From: JAIYDQ01 sp031411055
GTDB lineage: Bacteria > Planctomycetota > Planctomycetia > Pirellulales > Pirellulaceae
Direction of reading: 5' to 3'
Length of the DNA: 6,281 nt
Assembly (NCBI GenBank): GCA_031411055.1
Contig: JANOAI010000265.1
Location: forward strand, 1-6,281
Part shown: in pieces, positions 1 through 5,376 of the stretch
Position numbering within the stretch: position 1 is the stretch's first letter
Layout of the letters: each line of letters starts with the position of its first letter
The notes under the pieces: model-generated
Database searches by the model: none
What the model saw: the letters and a program-made list of their open reading frames with translations, nothing else
What the model was told of the DNA's origin: nothing
Position numbers and translations under genes: made by a program

Positions 1-60
1 GTCAGGTACCAAAAGCCGGAACGGCCCTTTGGGTGCTTTGCACTTTTGGTACCTGACCCC
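1..60. repeat. REP-like palindromic element with perfect 15-bp inverted arms, cut by the window edge
   Basis: Bases 1-15 (GTCAGGTACCAAAAG) are the exact reverse complement of bases 43-57. Inside the 27-base interval are two smaller hairpins: GCCG-GAA-CGGC (15-25) and GTGC-TTT-GCAC (33-43). The right arm continues as CCC at 58-60, so a matching GGG probably precedes base 1 outside the window; that is inference. The element lies 34 bp beyond the stop codon of the minus-strand antiporter gene and has no coding potential of its own. Compact intergenic elements with long arms and internal hairpins fit the REP/BIME class that RAYT transposases mobilise, although no transposase is in this window. 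It could also fold in the antiporter mRNA and act as a 3' end stabiliser or terminator, but no T-run follows it. Confidence 0.75.
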
Positions 61-93
61 GTTTTCCAAGCCTACGTCGTTCATGAAAATGCT

Positions 94-1341
94 CTAAGTA
101 ACGGAGTAACGTTCGCGAACCCAGCGGAAAATCGGTGTCGCGGCCAGTGTCGTTACGATGGCCATCAGTACGAGTATGGAGAAAATCTCTGGTCCAATAA
201 TCCCTTTCTCGCGGCCAATGTTCAGCAAAATCAATTCCATAAGTCCGCGCGCATTCATCAGCGCGCCAATGGCCATGGATGTTCCTTGGCTCTCTCCGCT
301 AAGCCTCGCGGCCCCCCAACAAGCGACACCCTTACCTACGCTTGCTGCTACCAAAACTACCATCGCTACGAAAAAAAGCCACGGCTGATTGACGAGATCG
401 AGTCGCGTATTCAGACCGGAGTAGGTAAAGAAAAGGGGGAGCAACAAGCACAATGTCAGCGGTTCAATTTGTTTCTTCAGCTCATCGCTGATCAACCCGC
501 GTGGCATGGCACAGCCCATTAAGAAGGCACCGAAAACGGCATACACTCCGATCTTGTCGGTACAAAACGAACCCAGCATGATCAGCAAGGTAATAAACGT
601 CAGCATCCCTTGCGTCAGTCCACCCGCCTTTGCGGCCATGGGTGTCATTCGCTGGAGCAACGGCCGCAAAACCATCAACACCACTGCTGCATAGATCGCA
701 CCACCTCCAATGGCCATGAATGAGTTGGTCCAATCTCCCGTATTGCTGGAAAGGACGATTGCCAAAACACACCAGGCAGCGACGTCATCAATCGCCCCCG
801 CCGCCAAAGCTAAGGTACCAAGCGATGTTCCAGCAAGTTTGTTTTCGACAATAATTCGCGCTAGCATGGGAAAGGCCGTGATACACATCGATGCCCCCAT
901 AAACATGATCGCTTCATGCAAACGAACTTTCTCCGGAAAGAACGTCCCTTGGCCATGTAGCCAAAGAGCCAGCAAAGCTCCCAGCGCGAACGGGACGAGC
1001 ATCCCTGCCAAGGAAACGCTAATGGCCGTCTTGCCTCGCTCGTGAAAGTGTTCCAGTCGAAATTCAGTTCCGACTAAAAACATGTAAAGCGATAACCCAA
1101 TTTGGCAGACGGAAAAGAGAATAGGTTTGGAGGAAGCTGGAAATAATTGCGTTTGAAGGTCTGGAAGAAATAGCCCAAACAAAGATGGTCCGAGCAGCAC
1201 TCCGGCGATCATTTCGCCGACAACTTGCGGCTGTCCAAGATACTTAGCAATCCAACCCACAACACGGCAGGCAGCGAGAATAATCGTCAGCTGCAGGAAA
1301 AAGAGAACGGAAAGATCAAAGGCGGAGGTAGGTGGATTCAT
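94..1341 (-). CDS. Cation:proton antiporter, CPA2 / Kef-type (Na+/H+ exchanger domain)
   Basis: This is a 415-residue polytopic inner-membrane protein made almost entirely of hydrophobic segments, about 12-13 by eye. It most likely exchanges Na+ or K+ for H+ and so controls pH or ion balance. Family motifs are visible: GEMIAGVLLGPS at residues 42-53, TAFPMLARI at 155-163, the paired acidic ion-binding residues in AIDDVAAW (D185, D186), and MNARGLMEL at 362-370. The double Asp favours an electrogenic type of exchange by family analogy. The protein ends at residue 415, just after the last membrane segment, so the RCK/TrkA-N domain of KefB/KefC-type channels is absent. The ATG start gives a proper N-terminal first helix, but no clear Shine-Dalgarno sequence precedes it. 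It is the last gene of the minus-strand block, 65 bp after the CxxC gene. The exact ion cannot be read from the sequence. Confidence 0.93.
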   Translation of the reverse strand: MNPPTSAFDLSVLFFLQLTIILAACRVVGWIAKYLGQPQVVGEMIAGVLLGPSLFGLFLPDLQTQLFPASSKPILFSVCQIGLSLYMFLVGTEFRLEHFHERGKTAISVSLAGMLVPFALGALLALWLHGQGTFFPEKVRLHEAIMFMGASMCITAFPMLARIIVENKLAGTSLGTLALAAGAIDDVAAWCVLAIVLSSNTGDWTNSFMAIGGGAIYAAVVLMVLRPLLQRMTPMAAKAGGLTQGMLTFITLLIMLGSFCTDKIGVYAVFGAFLMGCAMPRGLISDELKKQIEPLTLCLLLPLFFTYSGLNTRLDLVNQPWLFFVAMVVLVAASVGKGVACWGAARLSGESQGTSMAIGALMNARGLMELILLNIGREKGIIGPEIFSILVLMAIVTTLAATPIFRWVRERYSVT

Positions 1342-1406
1342 AAAGAAGATTGTAATTGCCCGAGTCGCTAAACGTTAGAGCATCCTAAACCGAGTGCTTC
1401 ACTCAG

Positions 1407-1604
1407 CTATTCTTCTAATACCTTGGCGGCAACTTGTTTTTCCTCCGCCTCTTGCGTTTTTTCGTATTCGTCAAGCATCACAGATGGACAAACTTCGATT
1501 TCTCCGCATTGACGGCACGTGATTCGAATAACGTCCGAACTCGCTAGTTTGACACCTGTCTTCTCTAAAAGTTGGTAAAGCTGTGCTTGGTGTTGGCAAG
1601 GCAT
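1407..1604 (-). CDS. Small conserved-looking CxxC protein, function unknown
   Basis: This is a 65-residue soluble protein I do not recognise as a named family. It has cysteines at 3, 30, 33 and 39 and a histidine at 5. The core CRQCGEIEVCP (residues 30-40) has the spacing CxxC-x5-C, which could bind Zn2+ together with Cys3 or His5; this is inference. The C-terminal third (about 44-65) is highly charged, rich in Glu and Lys, and probably helical. That the gene is real is supported by a good ribosome binding site, AAAGGAA, whose AGGA core lies 9 nt before the ATG, the best in the minus-strand block. It also fits neatly between argS (46 bp upstream) and the antiporter gene (65 bp downstream) on the same strand. 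A role as a small zinc-ribbon-like adaptor is possible but unproven. Confidence 0.75.
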   Translation of the reverse strand: MPCQHQAQLYQLLEKTGVKLASSDVIRITCRQCGEIEVCPSVMLDEYEKTQEAEEKQVAAKVLEE

Positions 1605-1650
1605 GATTCAAATTCCTTTGGATTGTTGGAAACAAGTAATCATAACCATG

Positions 1651-3648
1651 TTACATGCGATCGACGGTTTGAATGTTTAGCAATTCCAAACCTTGCTTGA
1701 GCGTTCGGCCCGTAAGCTGAACGAGCAGACGCCGTGTTTCGCGTTCGGTTTCCGATTCAGCTCGTAGCACCTGACATTGATCGAAAAACGAGGCAAATAG
1801 TTTCGCGAGTTCGTAGAGATACTCGGTGACGACACTTGGCAGATAATCCTGCATGCTCATCTGAAGCGCGTCTTCGAATCGCACGAGCTGGATGGCCAGG
1901 CTTCGTTCCATGGGATGGACGAACTTCAAGCATTGCGTTTGAGTCGGTGCATCCAACGCAATTCCATCGGTCTTCTCACTTAGCTTGCGAAGTATATTTT
2001 GGGTTCGAGCATAGGAATACTGAATGTAGGCGGCGGTGTTTCCTTCCAATTGGACCATTTTGTCGGGGTCGAACTCGTAATCATTTTCGCGATGATGCGA
2101 GAGATCGGCATACTTGATGGCTCCAATCCCAACCGCTGTGGCGATACGACGTTTCTCGTCTTCTGAAAAATCGAGACTGACATTCTTGAGTCGGTCCGGG
2201 TCCCCAACAACGGCCCACGCCCGCGCCTTCGCGTCGTCAAGCAGCGATTCCAAACCGACTACGGTTCCCGAACGCGTTTTGAAGGGCCGCCCATCTTTAC
2301 CAAGCACCGTTCCAAACTCGACATGTTTCAGCTCGACATTCGTCAACCCTGTTTTATGCAAGCACGCAAAGAGTTTCTTGAAATGGTCGCCTTGGCGATG
2401 ATCGACGACATACAAAATGGCATCGGGCTGAAAGGTCTTCATTCGGTATTCGACCGTCGCCAGATCGGTTGTCGCATAGAGAAAAGCCCCATCTTGCTTG
2501 CGAACAATCATCGGCGCGTCGAAACCGTCGAGAAAGACACAAACGGCTCCCTGGCTTTCGACCGCTGTCCCATTGCTGAGCAATGCATCGACGGTTGGAC
2601 CAAGCATCTCGTGATAGAAACTCTCGCCAAGCTCATGGTCGAAGTGAATATCGAGCATATCGTAGATACGCTGAATCTCGGCTTTGCAATGCGGCAAAAA
2701 TTCGTGCCATAGTCGAAGGTTTTCTTCATCACCTGAATGAAGCTTGGCTGTCTCGTTCAAGACGCATGGCTCTAAGTTAGGATGGGCCGCGTTGATGGCC
2801 GCAAGCTCGGGGTTACTTTCAACATCCGCGATCTTCCCTTGGAGCGAACCCGTTTCCTCATCGGCCTCGTTCACGCCGCGTTCTAGCGACTTAAGCTGCT
2901 TCGCGAACTTCTTCTCGTCAGGGCTCTTCGGTGGAAGTTTCTTAATAGCATCCTGCGCTTCGACGAGCTGCTTTCGTAGCTGCTCCATTTTGCGTAAATG
3001 ATCGTCAAGCGAACGTTTGGCCGCTTGGTAGCCAATGATTTGCTGAATCAAACGATAAACGCGACTCAGCTCTGTTACTGGATTTTCTTGAAACGCCGTG
3101 CGGTCCGCAAAGTGTTTATAGCCGTAGATAACCATCCCAAATTGCGTTCCCCAATCACCCAGATGATTGTCTGAAACAACTTGGTGACCCAAAAATCGGA
3201 GAGTGCGTACGATCGCGTCGCCAATAACCGTCGAACGAATATGCCCTACGTGCATCGGTTTGGCGACATTCGGACCAGAAAAGTCCACCACGAAAGTCCG
3301 CGGCTTTTCCGGGCGAGAAACCGCTAACGCAGAATCACCTGCAATTTCAAGCAACCAATCGATCAATTGCTTGTCACTTATGCGGATATTGATGAAACCT
3401 TTACCAGCGACATCAACCTTCTCAAACAGAGGTTTCGTACGTAGTTCGTCCGCAAGTGAGCCAGCCAACTCGACCGGATCACGGCCTAGTTGCTTACCAA
3501 GGATCATGGCCAGCGCTAAATTGGCCTGATAGTCGCCAAACTGAGTATCACGCGTGGCGGTGATTCGACTCAGTAGTTCCGATCGATCAGAAGAAAGCGG
3601 CTGAAGGGCTTCGTCAAACTTTCGACGAACGGTTTCAAGCAGGCGCAT
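1651..3648 (-). CDS. argS: Arginyl-tRNA synthetase (class I), with a coiled-coil insertion
   Basis: Cytoplasmic enzyme that charges tRNA-Arg with arginine using ATP. The chosen ATG at 3648 gives 665 residues starting MRLLETVRRKF. An in-frame ATG at 3705 would add 19 residues unlike the family and deepen the overlap with the upstream gene, so it was rejected. Domains: the N-terminal Arg-tRNA-synt-N (additional) domain, with QFGDYQANLA at 36-45; the catalytic Rossmann core with the HIGH signature as HVGH (133-136) inside SGPNVAKPMHVGHIRS; HLGDWGTQFG at 162-171; the KMSKS-equivalent loop FKTRSG (456-461), a usual ArgRS variant; and the C-terminal DALR anticodon-binding domain ending in the typical LNIQTVDRM. 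The protein is longer than E. coli ArgS (577 residues, from memory). The excess is largely a charged helical stretch at about 206-280. The start overlaps the end of the DUF6677-like gene by 14 bp, which suggests translational coupling. Confidence 0.97.
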   Translation of the reverse strand: MRLLETVRRKFDEALQPLSSDRSELLSRITATRDTQFGDYQANLALAMILGKQLGRDPVELAGSLADELRTKPLFEKVDVAGKGFINIRISDKQLIDWLLEIAGDSALAVSRPEKPRTFVVDFSGPNVAKPMHVGHIRSTVIGDAIVRTLRFLGHQVVSDNHLGDWGTQFGMVIYGYKHFADRTAFQENPVTELSRVYRLIQQIIGYQAAKRSLDDHLRKMEQLRKQLVEAQDAIKKLPPKSPDEKKFAKQLKSLERGVNEADEETGSLQGKIADVESNPELAAINAAHPNLEPCVLNETAKLHSGDEENLRLWHEFLPHCKAEIQRIYDMLDIHFDHELGESFYHEMLGPTVDALLSNGTAVESQGAVCVFLDGFDAPMIVRKQDGAFLYATTDLATVEYRMKTFQPDAILYVVDHRQGDHFKKLFACLHKTGLTNVELKHVEFGTVLGKDGRPFKTRSGTVVGLESLLDDAKARAWAVVGDPDRLKNVSLDFSEDEKRRIATAVGIGAIKYADLSHHRENDYEFDPDKMVQLEGNTAAYIQYSYARTQNILRKLSEKTDGIALDAPTQTQCLKFVHPMERSLAIQLVRFEDALQMSMQDYLPSVVTEYLYELAKLFASFFDQCQVLRAESETERETRRLLVQLTGRTLKQGLELLNIQTVDRM

Positions 3649-4189
3649 CGGGAGAAGATTTCTTTTTGTTGCGAGGTTCGTGTCCGGGAGGCGGCATGGG
3701 CCCACCGAACGCGTCGAAAATCACCAATAAGTTGAGCAGCCCAGCGACCATGGTAAAGAGAGTTCCAAGATCGAAGCCAGCTGATGTCTTTTCATGCCAA
3801 CTCGATAAGACCGTGTCCGAGGAGGGTCGCTTCATCCAATCACCGATCGAAGGTAAGCGTTCGGCATTGTCATTGGCTGCGTCGCGCCAGTGATTCAATG
3901 CCGCCGGCGCAGCTGGCAAGCCAACGCCAGCTTGCAACACGTAATGCCATCGATAATCCGAATTGGTCCAGGAGGCGTAAACGCATGTCCCGCCCGATAG
4001 AATCAAGCCGGTTACAAAGAGAATCAAGATGCACGAGCAAAACAAGCCCGCTTTGCCGTTTCGGCCTTGATAGAAATGTCCGGCGCCTGGAAACAAAAAG
4101 GCAAGAAATGCTGCCAGATAACGATTCTTGAGGTCAATCTTCATACCATCGGATTCGACGATATTGTTGGGAAGCGGCTTATCGGGCAT
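3635..4189 (-). CDS. DUF6677-like small multi-pass membrane protein
   Basis: The protein has 184 residues and no known function. After a polar N-terminus it has KNRYLAAFLAFLFPGAGHFYQGRNGKAGLF. The part after the first helix, PGAGHFYQGRNGKAG (residues 34-48), resembles the turn of TM2-domain proteins and, as I recall, the start of the planctomycete family DUF6677. Hydrophobic segments lie at about 24-37, 47-66, 83-97 and 141-161. QAGVGLPAAPA (86-96) looks like a second family signature. A polar loop spans 99-138, and the tail is Pro- and Lys-rich. The ATG at 4189 has only a weak AAGG upstream. An internal ATG at 4144 (residue 16, MKIDLKNRY) is an equally plausible start. It is the first gene of the minus-strand block, overlapping argS by 14 bp in a different frame. 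Membrane location is confident; the family name is moderately so. Confidence 0.82.
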   Translation of the reverse strand: MPDKPLPNNIVESDGMKIDLKNRYLAAFLAFLFPGAGHFYQGRNGKAGLFCSCILILFVTGLILSGGTCVYASWTNSDYRWHYVLQAGVGLPAAPAALNHWRDAANDNAERLPSIGDWMKRPSSDTVLSSWHEKTSAGFDLGTLFTMVAGLLNLLVIFDAFGGPMPPPGHEPRNKKKSSPDAPA

Positions 4190-4284
4190 GCAATCTTGAC
4201 CTTACGAAAGGAGTTTTTCGAGAGAAACAAGTTTATCCCGGAATCGCCTTCAAACCAACTGGTCCAATCCGGTCCAGAGATCAA

Positions 4285-4305
4285 AAAGCCAGCACATTTG
4301 GCTTT
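4285..4305 (-). terminator. Hairpin with T-run upstream of the DUF6677-argS block (possible attenuator)
   Basis: On the minus strand the sequence reads AAAGCCA, then a 7-nt loop, then TGGCTTT followed directly by two more T (4283-4284). This gives a perfect 7-bp stem with a five-base T-run at its 3' side. It lies about 95 nt before the ATG of the DUF6677-like gene, in what would be its leader if the promoter is further upstream. The stem has only four G/C pairs at its loop end, so it is weak. It could be an attenuator, a terminator blocking read-through from the repeat region, or chance. Confidence 0.3.
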
Positions 4306-4374
4306 CCACGGTGGATTGTCGATTTCTAACCGGTCGCATACGATCCAAGGGCCATCTCCCCGAACCAGTTTCGT

Positions 4375-4391
4375 CGTTCTCTCCGAGAACG
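4375..4391. repeat. 17-bp dyad, copy 1
   Basis: The sequence CGTTCTCTCCGAGAACG consists of 7-bp arms around a TCC centre. It is followed by AAGCG; this 22-base block (4375-4396) is an exact reverse complement of 4494-4515. This is the outermost of three copies of the dyad within 141 bp. Confidence 0.85.
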
Positions 4392-4395
4392 AAGC

Positions 4396-4528
4396 GGGAA
4401 GAGTGTCGCCGTTCTCTCCGAGAACGAGCGGACGGCACAAGAACCGCGGTTCGCTCGCGAAGAACGAATAATAAGATAGCTTTTTGGCCCTCACGCTTCG
4501 TTCTCGGAGAGAACGGCGACACTTTCCC
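4396..4528. repeat. 133-bp inverted-repeat (MITE-like) unit containing dyad copies 2 and 3
   Basis: The left arm (4396-4430) and right arm (4494-4528) are reverse complements over about 34 positions, differing by only two single-base indels. Each arm contains the 17-bp dyad: copy 2 at 4410-4426, copy 3 in reverse at 4499-4515. Each also has the flank GTGTCGC (complement GCGACAC) and a GGGAA / TTCCC end. The core (4431-4493) holds the perfect palindrome GAACCGCGGTTC (4441-4452) and an AT-rich stretch. The unit ends 26 bp before the preferred start of the SDR gene. The size and terminal inverted repeats fit a non-autonomous mobile element or a REP-type element. I see no obvious flanking target duplication. 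If transcribed through, the arms would form a very long stem in the SDR leader. Confidence 0.8.
4441..4452. repeat. Perfect 12-bp palindrome GAACCGCGGTTC in the core of the inverted-repeat unit
   Basis: The sequence GAACCGCGGTTC is its own reverse complement. It is followed at once by an overlapping dyad, TTCGC-TC-GCGAA (4450-4461). It sits between the long arms and may form the tip of a branched cruciform or be a protein-binding site. It is short enough that a role cannot be claimed from one copy. Confidence 0.5.
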
Positions 4529-4541
4529 TAACTGATTTTTT

Positions 4542-4545
4542 GGAG
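4542..4545 (+). promoter_or_regulatory. Ribosome binding site (GGAG) that decides the SDR start
   Basis: GGAG lies 9 nt before the GTG at 4555. That spacing suits a Shine-Dalgarno site for this GTG. It is too far (18 nt) from the ATG at 4564, and it overlaps the alternative TTG at 4540. It therefore favours GTG as the start of the SDR gene. Confidence 0.5.
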
Positions 4546-4554
4546 CCCAAACCT

Positions 4555-5373
4555 GTGACGACGATGCCTCTCAGTTACGAAGCCAACGCTACCGCCATGA
4601 TTGTCGGAGTCGGGTTAATGGGCCAGCATTTGGCGGAGCACTCTTCCACTTGGTTGGGTCTCAAAAAGCTCGTACTGGTCGATCATTCGCCGATGATTGC
4701 GGTTGGAACCGATAAACGATTGCTGGCTGAGTACGCTGCCTCGATTGCAAAGGGTAAAACCGAGGTCGTCGCCGAGACGGTAAATGTAACCAGTGAAGAA
4801 GAAGTGCGAGCCTTGTTTGATAAGCATTCAGGCATTCATTACTTGATGCACACGGCTGGCATTTCGCCCAAGCCGTTGACGCCGCCTGAAGAACTATCCA
4901 AAGCCGACGTCATGAACGCGTGCGAAGTCAATCTGTGGGGCGCGCACAATATTATCAAGCAAGGTTTGAAATCGGGTGCTTTTGTCCGTGGAGCTCGCGG
5001 GGTCATTGTCTTGTCCACTTCCGCGACCGTGGGTTCTGAAGGCCGCGCCAGTTCAGCCTACGAAGAATCAAAGGGAGGGCTCATGAACTTGCTACGATTG
5101 CAATCGCGGTACTTCGTGGAGAAGTACGGGCTTATCTTGAACGGACTGGCGCCGTCACCATTGCGTGGTCCCATGGCCGCGCAGAACCCAGTGAGCGCGG
5201 GTCGACTTCAAGCTGTCCAAGATTCAATGCCCATGGGGAGTTTGACCGAACCTAAACACATTTCGGCAGCGACGATGTTTTTCTGGTCCAAGGAGTGCTG
5301 GTGCTGTGGCGAAGTTCTGACCACCGACGGCGGCTATACTAAACATCGCCCCATTTACGGGGCATTGGCCTAA
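4555..5373 (+). CDS. SDR-family NAD(P)-dependent oxidoreductase, atypical glycine motif
   Basis: This is a cytoplasmic Rossmann-fold dehydrogenase/reductase of about 272 residues, the usual length of classical SDRs. Numbering is from the GTG at 4555; starts at TTG 4540 (277 aa) or ATG 4564 are possible. Visible elements: the nucleotide-binding turn GVGLMG (18-23); an acidic residue after beta-2 (D43 in LVDHS), which favours NAD over NADP; HTAG (99-102), the equivalent of NNAG; N126; catalytic Ser156 in STSAT; Y169 and K173 in YEESK; and the C-terminal DGG (258-260) close to the end. The catalytic tetrad N-S-Y-K is thus complete. Odd points are the GxGxxG turn in place of TGxxxGxG, and a Cys cluster (C248, C250, C251) where SDRs normally read YITG. 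The substrate cannot be inferred. The stop is 3 nt before the M50 protease start, so the two are probably one operon. Confidence 0.9.
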   Translation: MTTMPLSYEANATAMIVGVGLMGQHLAEHSSTWLGLKKLVLVDHSPMIAVGTDKRLLAEYAASIAKGKTEVVAETVNVTSEEEVRALFDKHSGIHYLMHTAGISPKPLTPPEELSKADVMNACEVNLWGAHNIIKQGLKSGAFVRGARGVIVLSTSATVGSEGRASSAYEESKGGLMNLLRLQSRYFVEKYGLILNGLAPSPLRGPMAAQNPVSAGRLQAVQDSMPMGSLTEPKHISAATMFFWSKECWCCGEVLTTDGGYTKHRPIYGALA

Positions 5374-5376
5374 GTC

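Larger units (their letters stand above)
4190..4539. other. Divergent intergenic region carrying the promoters and palindromic repeats
   Basis: About 350 bp separate the two divergent genes. By position it must contain the promoters for the DUF6677-argS block (minus) and the SDR-protease block (plus), but I cannot assign convincing -35/-10 pairs. An AT-rich stretch at 4465-4485 (ACGAATAATAAGATAGC and the T-run after it) is the most promoter-like segment for the plus-strand genes. The right half (4375-4528) is built from inverted repeats, listed separately. The left half (4190-4374) shows one hairpin and otherwise nothing recognisable. Open frames across it, such as 4141-4494 on the minus strand, run through the repeat sequence and show no family features, so I do not treat them as genes. 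Confidence 0.6.

Noticed and set aside
46..522. 158-codon plus-strand frame opposite the antiporter gene
   Set aside because: It lies antisense to a well-supported antiporter with intact family motifs, and its composition shows no fold signature.
1392..1404. Short hairpin GAGTG-CTT-CACTC between the CxxC gene and the antiporter gene
   Set aside because: The stem has only 5 bp with no proper T-run on either strand, too weak to call a terminator; chance is a sufficient explanation.
3649..3705. Longer argS start at 3705 adding 19 residues
   Set aside because: The extra residues do not resemble the ArgS N-terminal domain, which begins naturally at MRLLETVRRKF. The longer form would overlap the upstream gene by 71 bp.
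4190..4374. T-box riboswitch in the leader upstream of the argS block
   Set aside because: I looked for the conserved T-box core and a specifier stem and saw neither. T-boxes are also mainly a Firmicutes feature, and argS is the second gene here.
4141..4494. 117-codon open frame on the minus strand across the intergenic region
   Set aside because: It overlaps the N-terminus of the DUF6677-like gene, its first third is translated repeat DNA, and it shows no domain or membrane pattern. It looks like a spurious frame created by the palindromic repeats.
4375..4528. CRISPR array
   Set aside because: The repeats are palindromic, include an inverted copy and have unequal spacing (18 and 72 bp between dyads), and no cas gene is nearby.
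4250..4535. Further open frames in the repeat region on both strands (4250-4522 minus, 4311-4535 plus)
   Set aside because: They translate the same inverted repeat in other frames and contain mirrored peptide strings, so the open reading is a by-product of the repeat.
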